A stretch of DNA of 64,000 nt from Bacteroidales bacterium (GCA_017439185.1 JAFRTM010000003.1:1-64000), one strand, 5' to 3'. Counted from the first letter of the stretch, positions 52,855-61,301 are shown. The notes: generated from the sequence alone by a model not told the origin. Program-made: numbers and translations.

Positions 52855-52944
52855 CAAACTCAAATTAAGAGGAAAAAGAGTAAAAAAATAGAGTATAAAC
52901 AATCGTTTAAGAGCCACTGCTTAAAACGGCAAAAAGAGAAAAAG

Positions 52945-53202
52945 ATGAAAAAAGGAATCCATCCCGAGAGCTACAGACTGGTTGTGTTCAAAGACATGTC
53001 GAATGACAATATGATACTGACCAAGAGCTGTGCAAACACGAAAGAGACTGTTGTTTACACCGACGGTAACGAGTATCCTGTGGTGAAGTTGGAAATCAGT
53101 AACACGTCGCACCCGTTCTTCACGGGAAAGATGAAGCTGGTTGACACTGCCGGACGCGTCGATAAGTTCAACAGCAAGTACAAAAGAGCTGGAAGAAAGT
53201 AA
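52945..53202 (+). CDS. rpmE2: Ribosomal protein bL31, type B
   Basis: 85 residues from ATG 52945 (MKKGIHPESYRLVVFKDMS). The sequence matches type B L31: IHPESYR start, FTGKMKLVDTAGRVDKFNSKYK end. The four zinc-binding cysteines of type A L31 are absent (a single Cys remains), which marks it as the zinc-independent form. An upstream in-frame extension lies in the leader. It stands alone with a strong promoter and terminator, as is normal for a ribosomal protein gene. Confidence 0.95.
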   Translation: MKKGIHPESYRLVVFKDMSNDNMILTKSCANTKETVVYTDGNEYPVVKLEISNTSHPFFTGKMKLVDTAGRVDKFNSKYKRAGRK

Positions 53203-53227
53203 TTTGTCTTTAGATTTTGATCGAGGG

Positions 53228-53262
53228 AGCTCCTACCGCTTAGGTAGGAGCTTTCTTTTTTT
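53228..53262 (+). terminator. Terminator after rpmE2
   Basis: A perfect 10-base stem, AGCTCCTACC / GGTAGGAGCT, with loop GCTTA, followed by TTCTTTTTTT. Confidence 0.9.
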
Positions 53263-53341
53263 GAGGGTGAGAAGATTGAATCTATAGAATCAATAGAATT
53301 TATAAGAGGGAGGCGTTTTTTGTTAATTTTAGGGAGAAAAG

Positions 53342-53371
53342 TTTGCAATTAGAAAATATTTAGTATTTTTG
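53342..53371 (+). promoter_or_regulatory. Promoter of the 6S-like RNA
   Basis: A -33 TTTG at 53342-53345 and a -7 TATTTTTG at 53364-53371. It is followed by GCAGCCGATTT, the same bases that follow the tRNA-Pro promoter. Confidence 0.75.
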
Positions 53372-53376
53372 CAGCC

Positions 53377-53565
53377 GATTTCGAGAGAGAAATCATGAAG
53401 CGTTATGCTTAACTCTTGCCTACGGAAACGTGAGAAACTTCCAAGGAATTGCAAGGATAGTATAGCGGTTCACGAGTATAGCGTGGACTGTTCCATTTCT
53501 TCAATTCAAGGTAATTCTCACGACCTCCGTAGGGAGAAGTGGTGTACGGTGCCACGCTTCTTTTT
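53377..53565 (+). ncRNA. ssrS: Candidate 6S RNA
   Basis: About 190 bases with its own strong promoter and a terminator hairpin with five T (53535-53565). It folds into one long interrupted hairpin: CCTACGG (53419)/CCGTAGG (53527), CGTGAGAA (53429)/TTCTCACG (53515), GAATTG (53446)/CAATTC (53502), and apical GTTCACG (53468)/CGTGGAC (53482) with loop AGTATAG. Size, a rod-like shape with a central bubble, and the stable-RNA promoter fit 6S RNA, which binds RNA polymerase. It lacks SRP RNA, RNase P and tmRNA motifs. The family name rests on structure only. Confidence 0.55.
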
Positions 53566-53637
53566 CTGTGAATTTGTCGTTTTGGCATTGGGCGACAGGT
53601 AAAAGTTGCGCCCGAAAACGTAATAGGGTAGAAAAAC

Positions 53638-53982
53638 ATGACGCTCATAGTAATAACAACTTTGTTAATGCTCTTCTTATCAATAATATTAGGGGATAGA
53701 CGAATAGATGGGGTTGGTAGGAAATCCGATTACGAGTCAGTAGAACCGAATGATTATTTGGGATGGTCAATTTTGGCTGCGCTGTGTTGCTTTTGGCCAA
53801 CAGGCATAGTTGCGATTATTTTTTCGGCTAAAGTGAAAAGCGAGTGGCGTCTCGGACACAAAAGCTATGCGTATGAGTTATCGAAAAAAGCTAAAAAGTT
53901 TTGTTGGATTAGTTTAGTTGCGGCAATATGCATGTGGGAGTTGGTATGGGTCTCTATTTATGAGGGATGGTGGGAGGTGTAG
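53638..53982 (+). CDS. CD225/dispanin family membrane protein
   Basis: 114 residues. Helix 1 at about 3-19, then a CD225 (dispanin) domain at about 38-105: NDYLGWSILAALCCFWPTGIVAIIFSAKV, a basic loop SEWRLGHKSYAYELSKKAKKFCW, and the final helix ISLVAAICMWELVWVS. The pattern DYLxWSI...CCxxPxGIVAI...A.KV is the signature shared with interferon-induced transmembrane proteins. Bacterial members have unknown function. More AT-rich than its neighbours. It lies 73 bases after the 6S-like RNA and no clear promoter precedes it. Confidence 0.82.
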   Translation: MTLIVITTLLMLFLSIILGDRRIDGVGRKSDYESVEPNDYLGWSILAALCCFWPTGIVAIIFSAKVKSEWRLGHKSYAYELSKKAKKFCWISLVAAICMWELVWVSIYEGWWEV

Positions 53983-54106
53983 ATATCTCTAATGGTGGCG
54001 TGTTTTTCGATTTTTTTTCTTCTTGGTGTAATATTTTTAGTGGTTTTTGCGTTTAATAGGGGTGTAAATTAAGCAAATTGTTGTGAATATTAAAGAAGAA
54101 GGAATT

Positions 54107-54550
54107 ATGAAAAAGATTGTTTTGTTGGCTATTGTGGCGGTATTGGCGGTGCTGGCTGTGGGGTGCAAGAAGAATCAGGCGGGAGACCTCTCGTTGGGTA
54201 ATGTGACCTACTCGGCATGCAAGAGCCATACAGACAATCTGGCGAAGGCTATGGATCCTTATGGAGACCCCGACTCGGTGACGGTGACCTACGACGAGGG
54301 AACTCTGCACGTGACGCACTTCAACGTGCTGGTGAACTGCGCCTTTGAGGAGACAGGGGTGGATGTGGACTTGACCCAAAGCGGCGACACCATAACCATA
54401 GAGGAACATGAAAACCGCGACGGAGAGCTGGACCGCTGTATGTGTGCGACAGACTGCACGTACGACATAAAGGGGGTGGAGAAAGGACACCATGTGTTGG
54501 TGTTCAAGAACTGGTATCCGGAGGAGAAGATTTTGAGTTTTGAGTTCTAA
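54107..54550 (+). CDS. Small lipoprotein, paralogue of the gene at 16203
   Basis: 147 residues from ATG 54107 (an upstream in-frame ATG at 54083 is less likely because the signal peptide starts here). The lipoprotein signal MKKIVLLAIVAVLAVLAVGC puts the lipidated Cys at 20. Mature part: NVTYSACKSHTDNLAKAMDPYGDPDS, TLHVTHFNVLVNCAFEE, RCMCATDCTYDIKGVEKGHHVLVFKNWYPEEK. It corresponds over its full length to the 16203 protein. The cysteines are conserved in both, suggesting disulphides in the periplasm or at the surface. Function unknown. Confidence 0.85.
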   Translation: MKKIVLLAIVAVLAVLAVGCKKNQAGDLSLGNVTYSACKSHTDNLAKAMDPYGDPDSVTVTYDEGTLHVTHFNVLVNCAFEETGVDVDLTQSGDTITIEEHENRDGELDRCMCATDCTYDIKGVEKGHHVLVFKNWYPEEKILSFEF

Positions 54551-54553
54551 GTT

Positions 54554-54628
54554 TTTCGCTTCGCGAAAGACGTTTCCTTGGCTCGACAATGTAAGCAAAC
54601 TTCCATTGTTCTCGCTTTTCGGAAACGT
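54554..54628 (+). repeat. Nested inverted repeats between two lipoprotein genes
   Basis: TTTCGC/GCGAAA (54554-54568), then ACGTTTCC (54570-54577) with GGAAACGT (54621-54628), enclosing ACAATG (54586-54591) with CATTGT (54604-54609). The block is flanked by GAGTTCT on both sides (54543 and 54632). No T-run follows. Confidence 0.55.
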
Positions 54629-54677
54629 TGTGAGTTCTGAGTGAAGTCATTGTTTAATATAAAAAAAAGGAGGGATT

Positions 54678-55133
54678 ATGAAAAAAGTAATGTTGGCGTG
54701 TGCGACGGTGGTGTTGCTTGTCGCCATGGGAGCCTGTAAGGGCGGAGCGGACAACAAAAAGGCGGAAGAGGTAGAGTTTACGCTGGTTGGGACTACGTGG
54801 ATGGGTGTCTTTGAGGAGGATTGGACGGAACCGCTGGTGCAACACAACACCGACACAAGTATCTGGCGATTCGAGACAGATAGCACGGGGAGTATCTATG
54901 AGCATTGGATTGCGGAATATCCAGACCCCTACATGGCAAACTATGATAGCGGAGGGGAGGACATCCCAATGACATATACTTACGACCCGGCGACGAAGAA
55001 AGGCGTGCTGCACGGCTATCAGACGTCAGACTTTTCGGACAAGGCGATAGAGTTTACCTATAATCCGGAGAAGAAGACTCTTGAGTATAGCAGCGATGCA
55101 GGTATGATAGTTCATCATTTAGTAACGGAATAA
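54678..55133 (+). CDS. Lipoprotein of unknown function
   Basis: 151 residues. The lipoprotein signal MKKVMLACATVVLLVAMGAC puts the lipidated Cys at 20. The mature part has beta-rich sequence: FTLVGTTWMGVFEEDW, SIWRFETDSTGSIYEHW, MTYTYDPATKKGVLHG, KAIEFTYNPEKKTLEYSSD. This pattern recalls lipocalin-like small lipoproteins of Bacteroidetes (a GTTW opening with alternating strands), but I cannot name the family. A tiny membrane-protein gene follows 10 bases later. Confidence 0.75.
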   Translation: MKKVMLACATVVLLVAMGACKGGADNKKAEEVEFTLVGTTWMGVFEEDWTEPLVQHNTDTSIWRFETDSTGSIYEHWIAEYPDPYMANYDSGGEDIPMTYTYDPATKKGVLHGYQTSDFSDKAIEFTYNPEKKTLEYSSDAGMIVHHLVTE

Positions 55134-55143
55134 ATCAAATGTT

Positions 55144-55239
55144 ATGAAAGAGAAGAATAAAAAGCTATGGGGCATAGCGATATCGTTTTTTGTGGCGTCG
55201 GTGGCTGTGTGGTTGGTGATGAAATTCCTTTGGAAGTAG
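55144..55239 (+). CDS. 31-residue single-TM protein
   Basis: A complete small frame: ATG at 55144, TAG at 55237-55239. MKEKNKKLW is followed by about 18 hydrophobic residues (GIAISFFVASVAVWLVMKFL) and a final WK. A basic N-terminus and one helix suggest a small inner-membrane protein with its N-terminus inside. It starts 10 bases after the lipoprotein stop, so it could be co-expressed. There is no homology evidence; it is supported by its shape and position only. Confidence 0.45.
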   Translation: MKEKNKKLWGIAISFFVASVAVWLVMKFLWK

Positions 55240-55317
55240 AACGTTGAGGAGAGGGAAGCGGGCGACAGGAAGTGCCGCCCGCCGTTTGTTTAGCGGGGTA
55301 GGGATGAGATGGTCTGC

Positions 55318-55346
55318 GGAGAAAAAAGTTTCGCTGCAGGGCAATA
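55318..55346 (+). promoter_or_regulatory. Shared upstream box (copy 3, degenerate)
   Basis: TTTCGCTGCAGGGCAATAAA at 55329-55348 matches the boxes at 4634 and 5712 except for CTGG to GCAG-type changes and one deleted base. It begins 71 bases before the start codon of the thioredoxin-like gene. Confidence 0.45.
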
Positions 55347-55399
55347 AATATATATTAGTTGCGTTAATATAAAAAGTCATATATAAAATAATACTGACT

Positions 55400-56863
55400 A
55401 TGAAAGCTTGTAAAATGCAGACTATGAAAGCGAGAATCATATTGGTGGCGGCGTTGGCGTTGCTGGTGGTGCTTCCTGTGGGAGTGCAGGCCCAGAAGAA
55501 AGGGAAGAAGCAGGCGGAGAAAAACGTGCTGACGCTCCATATAGAAAATTCAGCCGACGACACGGTGTATATGGGGAACTATTATGCCAAAGGGACATAC
55601 GCTACCGACACGGCGCTGAACGACGGGAAAGGAAACTATGTGTTCAAGCGTCTGCCGGAATATGACGGACTCTATTTTTTCACCAACCAGAAGGGAAAAT
55701 ATGTGGAGTTTGTGGTGTATGGCGGCGAGAAACCGACATTCGAGTTTACCACCAACGACGAGGACTGGAAGGCGTTTATGAGAGTGAAAGGGTCTAGAGA
55801 GAACGAGGTGTTCTTTGCGTTCCACAACGAGCGGAGGCTGCTGATGGAGAAGCTGGAGGAGGCGTCGAAGAAGATGAAGAAAGAGGAATTCGAGGAATAC
55901 AGGAAAGAGGTGCTGAGAGAGAACGACACGCTGATGCTCAAGTATATAGACAAATATCCCGACTGTATGTTCACCAAGATGATGCTGGCCACCAAGCCGG
56001 TGGAGGTGCCGTTCGTGAATGCGGCGGGAGACTCGCTGAGCCAGAACGAGAGATACTACTACTATGTGGATCACTTCTTCGACAATGTGCCACTGAACGA
56101 GGATTTCATAGTGAGGACGCCGCAGGGGACCTTCTACCAGAAGGTGGAAGATTTCTTCAACCAGGCGCTGAAGAACCAGATGCCGGAGTTTATCATAGAG
56201 AAGACCGACAGAGTGATAGAGCGGTCGAGGCCTGCACCAGAGGTGTTCAAATATCTGGTGCACACCACGGCGGAGCGGTTCCTGCAGAGCAACGTGATGG
56301 TTTACGACGAGGTGTATGTCCACATGATAAAGAAATACTACGCCAGCGGAGACGCCGTGTGGGCAAGTCCTAGTGCGATAGACGAGAACGTGAAGAGAGC
56401 CGAGACGTGGGAGAAAATACTGGTGGGCAAGCAGGCCCCCGAGCTGATACTGAAAGACACGCTGGGAGCATACCACATGCTCGGCATGGAGTGTAAGAGG
56501 CACAAATACACACTGCTGATGTTCTGGAGTCCCACATGCGGCCATTGCAAGGTGACTATTCCCGAACTCCACGAGAAATACGTGAAATACAAAGACGAAT
56601 ACGACATCGGAGCCTTTGCCATACTTAGCGAGCCCGACGACCATACCCGTCCGCTGTGGAAGAAGTTTATCAAAGACCATGACCTCAACTGGCTCAACCT
56701 CGACGGGGGAGAGTGCAACATAGACTGGAAAGAGGTGTATGACGTCATCACCACGCCCAAGATATTCCTCCTGGACCAAGACCGCAAGATTATAGCCAAG
56801 AAATTCAGTCCGGAAGTGTTCGAGGAGGTTATACTCAAGCAGTTGGAGAAGAATAATAAATAA
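55400..56863 (+). CDS. Thioredoxin-like (TlpA-type) thiol-disulphide protein
   Basis: 487 residues. An N-terminal signal peptide (MKARIILVAALALLVVLPVGVQA, starting at an in-frame ATG at 55424; ATGs at 55400 and 55415 give a longer start). Residues 35-340 are an N-terminal domain of the DUF5106/DUF4369 kind seen in Bacteroidetes TlpA proteins. The C-terminal thioredoxin fold (about 345-480) has the active site CGHC at 380-383 (FWSPTCGHCKVTIPELHE) and the cis-Pro in TTPKIFLLD. A periplasmic reductase or oxidase is likely. The M3 peptidase gene starts 9 bases downstream. Confidence 0.88.
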   Translation: MKACKMQTMKARIILVAALALLVVLPVGVQAQKKGKKQAEKNVLTLHIENSADDTVYMGNYYAKGTYATDTALNDGKGNYVFKRLPEYDGLYFFTNQKGKYVEFVVYGGEKPTFEFTTNDEDWKAFMRVKGSRENEVFFAFHNERRLLMEKLEEASKKMKKEEFEEYRKEVLRENDTLMLKYIDKYPDCMFTKMMLATKPVEVPFVNAAGDSLSQNERYYYYVDHFFDNVPLNEDFIVRTPQGTFYQKVEDFFNQALKNQMPEFIIEKTDRVIERSRPAPEVFKYLVHTTAERFLQSNVMVYDEVYVHMIKKYYASGDAVWASPSAIDENVKRAETWEKILVGKQAPELILKDTLGAYHMLGMECKRHKYTLLMFWSPTCGHCKVTIPELHEKYVKYKDEYDIGAFAILSEPDDHTRPLWKKFIKDHDLNWLNLDGGECNIDWKEVYDVITTPKIFLLDQDRKIIAKKFSPEVFEEVILKQLEKNNK

Positions 56864-56872
56864 TATAACAAT

Positions 56873-58981
56873 ATGAAAAAGACAATGTTAATGGCAGTGT
56901 GCGCCGGACTTTTGCTGTTCGGCGGCTGCAAAAGCAAGGACAAAGTAATGGAAGAGAATCCTTTTATCGCGGGCTTTAACACGCCCTACGGCATTCCCGA
57001 CTTCGGAAAGATCAAGACCGAGCATTATATGCCGGCCTTCGAGGAGGGAATGAGACAGCAGAAAGCAGAAATAGACGAGATAGTGAACAATACCGAGGCG
57101 CCGACCTTCGAGAACACCATAGAGGCTTACGAATACAGCGGCGAGCTGTTGGGCAGAGTGTCCAGCGTGTTCTTCAACCTCAGCGAGTGCGAGAACAGCG
57201 AGGAGATGGAGAAGATAGCCGATACGATTACTCCTATGCTCTCGGCTCACGGCGACGACATAGCTCTGAATGCCAAACTGTTTGCGAGAATCAAGGCAGT
57301 TTATGACCAGAAAGAGAGCCTCAACCTCGACCCCGAGCAGATGAGACTCCTCGAGGAGACATATAAAGGATTTGTCCGTAGCGGCGCCAACGTGCCTGCC
57401 GAGCAGCAGGAGAGATTCCGTCAGCTGAACGAGCAGATTGCCTCGCTGACCCTGAGATTTGCCCAGAACGTGCTGAAAGCCACCAACGCCTATAAGCTGG
57501 TGCTGACTGCTGACCAACTCGAAGGACTTACCGAGGGTCAGATAGCCGCCGCCAAAGAGGCAGCCGAAGCCGACCCCGAGACCAAAGGAAAATATGTCAT
57601 CACGCTGCACATGCCGAGCATGGAGCCGTTCCTGCAGAACTGCCCCAACAGAGAGCTGAGGAAAGAGCTTTGGGACGCATACTCCAGCCGTTGCAACGGA
57701 GACAAATTCGACAACACCAAGATTATCGACACATTGGTAAATCTCCGTCTTGAGAGAGCCAACATACTGGGCTTCAAGAGTCATGCCGACTATGTCCTCG
57801 ACGACTGCCTGGCCAAGACCCCCGAAGCCGTTTACGCCTGCCTGATGCAGATATGGAACCCGGCACTGAAGAAGGCCAAAGCCGAATGTGCAGAATACCA
57901 GAAGATGATAGCCAAAGACATAGAAGGCGCCAAACTGGAGCCATGGGACTGGCGTTACTATAGCGAGAAACTCCGCAAGGAGAAATATGACCTCGACGAC
58001 GAAGTGGTGAGACCCTATTTCTCGCTGGACAACGTGCTGGGCGGAGCCTTCATGGTGGCCAACAAGCTGTACAACATAGAATTTGCCGAGACCGACACCC
58101 TGCCCACCTACGACAAAGAGGCGAGAGTCTTCGAAGTCAAGGACGGCGGAAAAGTGATCGGAATCCTGTATATGGACTTCTTCCCGAGAGAGAGCAAGCG
58201 CAGCGGAGCCTGGATGACCGAGTTCAGGGGCCAGAGAGTCAACCGTCAGGGCGAGAACGAGATTCCCATCATACAGGTTGTATGCAACTTTACCAAACCC
58301 AGCGGCGACAAGCCATCGCTGCTGAACTTCGACGAGAGCGAGACGTTGTTCCACGAGTTCGGCCATGCGTTGCACGGCTTGCTGAGCAAGTGCCACTATC
58401 CGTCGTTGGCCGGAACGAGCGTGCCGAGAGACTTCGTGGAGCTGCCCTCACAGATAATGGAGAACTGGTGCCGCAACCCGCAGGTGATGAAGACCTACGC
58501 CAAGCATTACAAGACTGGAGAGGCAATCCCCGACGAGCTGATAGCCAAGATTGCGGCGGCCCAGACCTACGGACAGGGATTTATCAACACCGAGTTGCTT
58601 GCTGCTTCGCTGCTCGACATGGACTACCACTCGATTACCGCCAAGCAGGCGGTTGACGCCAACGCCTTCGAGGCCGAGCACCTGAACAAGATAGGCTTGA
58701 TACCCGAAATCATCAGCAGATACAAGAGCCCTTACTTCCAGCATATCTTCACCACGGGCTACGATGCAGGCTATTACAGCTACACGTGGACAGCCATATT
58801 GGATGCCGACGCCTTCGAGGCGTTCAAGGAGAGCGGAGACCTGTACAATCCCGAATTGGCCAATAAGTTCCGCAAGATACTGGAGAGCGGCAACACCACC
58901 GACCTTATGCAGCTGTACCGCGACTTCAGAGGTAAGGACCCCGATGTGAAGCCGTTGCTGAGGAACCGCGGACTTATTTAA
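56873..58981 (+). CDS. dcp: M3 family metallopeptidase (dipeptidyl carboxypeptidase), lipoprotein
   Basis: 702 residues. The lipoprotein signal MKKTMLMAVCAGLLLFGGC puts the lipidated Cys at 19, so unlike the E. coli Dcp this copy is membrane-anchored in the envelope. Zinc motif HEFGH at 494-498 (LFHEFGHALHG), with the downstream Glu ligand in the NTELLAASLLDMDYH region. Length fits the Dcp/oligopeptidase A group. Substrate specificity cannot be told from sequence. Operon with the thioredoxin-like gene, ended by a strong terminator at 59011. Confidence 0.94.
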   Translation: MKKTMLMAVCAGLLLFGGCKSKDKVMEENPFIAGFNTPYGIPDFGKIKTEHYMPAFEEGMRQQKAEIDEIVNNTEAPTFENTIEAYEYSGELLGRVSSVFFNLSECENSEEMEKIADTITPMLSAHGDDIALNAKLFARIKAVYDQKESLNLDPEQMRLLEETYKGFVRSGANVPAEQQERFRQLNEQIASLTLRFAQNVLKATNAYKLVLTADQLEGLTEGQIAAAKEAAEADPETKGKYVITLHMPSMEPFLQNCPNRELRKELWDAYSSRCNGDKFDNTKIIDTLVNLRLERANILGFKSHADYVLDDCLAKTPEAVYACLMQIWNPALKKAKAECAEYQKMIAKDIEGAKLEPWDWRYYSEKLRKEKYDLDDEVVRPYFSLDNVLGGAFMVANKLYNIEFAETDTLPTYDKEARVFEVKDGGKVIGILYMDFFPRESKRSGAWMTEFRGQRVNRQGENEIPIIQVVCNFTKPSGDKPSLLNFDESETLFHEFGHALHGLLSKCHYPSLAGTSVPRDFVELPSQIMENWCRNPQVMKTYAKHYKTGEAIPDELIAKIAAAQTYGQGFINTELLAASLLDMDYHSITAKQAVDANAFEAEHLNKIGLIPEIISRYKSPYFQHIFTTGYDAGYYSYTWTAILDADAFEAFKESGDLYNPELANKFRKILESGNTTDLMQLYRDFRGKDPDVKPLLRNRGLI

Positions 58982-59010
58982 GTCGCAATAACGACTAAAA
59001 TGAGATAGAA

Positions 59011-59046
59011 AGTGGGCAAGCAACTTGTTGCTTGCCCACTTGTTTT
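59011..59046 (+). terminator. Terminator after the M3 peptidase gene
   Basis: A perfect 13-base stem, AGTGGGCAAGCAA / TTGCTTGCCCACT, with loop CTTG, followed by TGTTTTT. Confidence 0.9.
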
Positions 59047-59114
59047 TATCACTGTTCCAACACTTTTGGGAGATATAACATTAGTCACAAGAGAGTAATT
59101 TTTTTTCGCAAAAA

Positions 59115-59145
59115 AGCATATATATATAAAATATATGTATATTTG
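59115..59145 (+). promoter_or_regulatory. Promoter of the OmpA-like gene
   Basis: A -7 box TATATTTG at 59138-59145, 49 bases before the start codon; the -33 region is a poor match within an AT-rich tract. Confidence 0.6.
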
Positions 59146-59193
59146 CAAATTGGAATAACATGTGAAATATAAACAAAAAAAAACTTGAATAGT

Positions 59194-60561
59194 ATGAAAA
59201 TCAAAGGATTAGTTGCCTTAATGAGTATGCTTTGCCTTATGGCGGCAGGAGCCAGCGCCCAAGGGTGGCTGAACAATGTGGTAAACCGTGCCAAGGACAA
59301 GGCCAAGGAGAAAATCGAGGAGAAGATAGAGGAGAAGGTGGATCAGGCGATAGACGAGTCGATGGAAGCCCTCGAGAACAAGAAGAACAACAAGAAGAAC
59401 AAGCAGGAGCAGACCCAGGAGGCCCAGCCCCAGCAGCAGGAAGCCGTAGATGAGAGTTATGAGGCCCAGCCAGAGGTGGCTACCCAAACTGCCAAGACGC
59501 AGCAGCGTCAGCCCTTGCAGCAGAAGTGGAACAACTACGACTTCGTGAGCGGCGACCAGATAATCTTCGAGGACAACAGTGCGGGAGAGCAGTTGGGCGA
59601 ATTCCCCTCGATGTGGGACGCCTTCAAGGGTGCAGCGGAGATAGTGGAAATCGATGGCAAGAAATGTATCAACTACCAGAACGCGAGGATTACGCCGCTG
59701 TTCAACAACAACCAGCCCTACCTCACCGACGTTTGCACGATAGAGTGGGACGTCTATTTCATCCACGAGAAAGTGTGGGAGGCCAACGAAGGGACCGACC
59801 TGCACGGATGGGCAGGCCAGAACGTCTCGCTCGTCACGAAAGACAAGATCACCAAAGATTTCGACTGGGGATCGGAAAGGGCGCTCAAGATACATTTCGA
59901 GAGCCAGGCCGACCCCGACCGCAACGTGATGACAGCCGACTTCGCCTTCTACTACGAGTGGTGGACCCCTTCAGGAGAGCACCGTGACGGAAAATATGAC
60001 CTACATAACGTGGATCTGGAAGCGTGGCACCACATAGCGATAAGCTTCAATAAGAGGGCTTACAAGGTCTATTTTGACAATCAGAGAGTTGCGAATATTC
60101 CCAACGCCAAGGCGCCCAAGTGGGTGGAATGGGAGACCAACAGCGACTCGCAGAGGTCGCACTTCATCAAGAACGTGAGAATGGCGAAAGGGGCAGTGCC
60201 GCTGTATGACAGATTGGCGAGCGACGGCAAGATTGTGACCTACGCCATCACCTTCGAGGTTGGCAAAGCCGACATCAAGCCCGAATCGACGGGAGAGATC
60301 AACAGGATTACCAAGATGATGCAGGACGACCCGAGCCTGAAGTTCGAGGTGCAGGGCCACTGCGACAACACCGGAGCTGCCGTAGCCAACGAGAAACTCT
60401 CGCAGCAGAGAGCCGAAGCGTTAGTGGCAGCTTTGGTTGCCAACGGAATAGCTAAGGATAGGCTGACCGCGGTGGGTAAAGGAAGCTCGGTGCCAATCGG
60501 AGACAACTCAACCGACGAGGGAAGAGCGAAGAACAGAAGGGTTGAGTTTGTGAAGAAATAA
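59194..60561 (+). CDS. OmpA-family outer membrane protein with coiled-coil region
   Basis: 455 residues from ATG 59194 (MKIKGLVALMSMLCLMAAGASAQ, signal peptide). Residues 30-110 are highly charged: a Lys/Glu coiled coil (AKDKAKEKIEEKIEEKVDQ), then a Gln-rich linker. A jelly-roll-like domain follows (about 115-330, with YVDFVSGDQIIFEDNS-type and CTIEWDVYFIHEKVW strands; the LamG fold is possible). The C-terminal OmpA domain (about 340-455) has VGKADIKPESTGEINRI and VGKGSSVPIGDNSTDEGRAKNRRVEF, the peptidoglycan-binding motif. It links the outer membrane to the cell wall. Confidence 0.9.
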   Translation: MKIKGLVALMSMLCLMAAGASAQGWLNNVVNRAKDKAKEKIEEKIEEKVDQAIDESMEALENKKNNKKNKQEQTQEAQPQQQEAVDESYEAQPEVATQTAKTQQRQPLQQKWNNYDFVSGDQIIFEDNSAGEQLGEFPSMWDAFKGAAEIVEIDGKKCINYQNARITPLFNNNQPYLTDVCTIEWDVYFIHEKVWEANEGTDLHGWAGQNVSLVTKDKITKDFDWGSERALKIHFESQADPDRNVMTADFAFYYEWWTPSGEHRDGKYDLHNVDLEAWHHIAISFNKRAYKVYFDNQRVANIPNAKAPKWVEWETNSDSQRSHFIKNVRMAKGAVPLYDRLASDGKIVTYAITFEVGKADIKPESTGEINRITKMMQDDPSLKFEVQGHCDNTGAAVANEKLSQQRAEALVAALVANGIAKDRLTAVGKGSSVPIGDNSTDEGRAKNRRVEFVKK

Positions 60562-60578
60562 GGCTTGAGAGAGGTAGA

Positions 60579-61274
60579 ATGGGCATAATAATGGTGAGAA
60601 AGGGACTTTGTGCGGTTGTTGCTGCGGTGGTGTCGGTGTTGGTGCTTGCCTCATGTGGAGGGGGAAACGGAGAGAAGAAGGCCGGAGAGTGGGTGGACCT
60701 CGGATTGCCGAGCGGGACCTTGTGGTACAGCGTAAACCTCGGAGCGGGAGCGCCCGAAGAGTACGGCGACTGCTACGCCTGGGGCGAGACGGAGGAGAAA
60801 GATGAGTGCACCTGGGAGACCTACCGGTGGTGCAACGGAGCCCATGAGCTGCTCACAAAATATTGTAACTCAGTGACCTTTGCCGCCGACAGCGTTACCG
60901 ACCAGTTGGAAGAACTAGAGCCGGCGGACGACGTGGCGACAGTAGTGTTGGGCGAAGGAGCCAGCATACCGACGCGCTACGACTGGGAAGAGCTGAAGAG
61001 CTGCACCCGGTCGAAATGGACGACAGTCAACGGGGTGAAGGGGCGCAAATTCTCGGCCCATGGCAAGTCGATATTCCTGCCGGCCGGCGGGTGCCAGCTT
61101 GGCGGCGAGCGGCAGGGAGCGGAGACGAGAGGCGACTACTGGTCCTCGTCGCTGAACCCCTACGACCCCGGCAACGCGTGGTATTTCTACTTCGACGAGG
61201 GTGGCAAGTATGTGAGTTATTATTACAGGTACTACGGGCGGAGCATAAGGCCGGTGCGTCATGTGTGCCAGTAA
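60579..61274 (+). CDS. FISUMP-type lipoprotein
   Basis: 231 residues; ATG 60591 is an alternative start. The lipoprotein signal MVRKGLCAVVAAVVSVLVLASC leads to a lipidated Cys. The body starts with the family's commonest form, EWVDLGLPSGTLWYSVNLGAGAPEEYGDCYAWGET, followed by IPTRYDWEEL, FLPAGGCQLGG, YWSSSLN and SIRPVRHV, all typical of Bacteroidetes FISUMP/DUF1566 proteins. A shorter and distinct subtype from the paralogues at 4701 and 25216. It starts 17 bases after the OmpA-like gene and is followed by a strong terminator. Confidence 0.87.
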   Translation: MGIIMVRKGLCAVVAAVVSVLVLASCGGGNGEKKAGEWVDLGLPSGTLWYSVNLGAGAPEEYGDCYAWGETEEKDECTWETYRWCNGAHELLTKYCNSVTFAADSVTDQLEELEPADDVATVVLGEGASIPTRYDWEELKSCTRSKWTTVNGVKGRKFSAHGKSIFLPAGGCQLGGERQGAETRGDYWSSSLNPYDPGNAWYFYFDEGGKYVSYYYRYYGRSIRPVRHVCQ

Positions 61275-61301
61275 ACACTGAATAACTGATATATAGTATA
61301 T

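Noticed and set aside
53401-53602. 65-codon frame inside the 6S-like RNA
   Set aside because: Its codons coincide with RNA helices and the product has no features; the stable-RNA promoter and terminator explain the region better.
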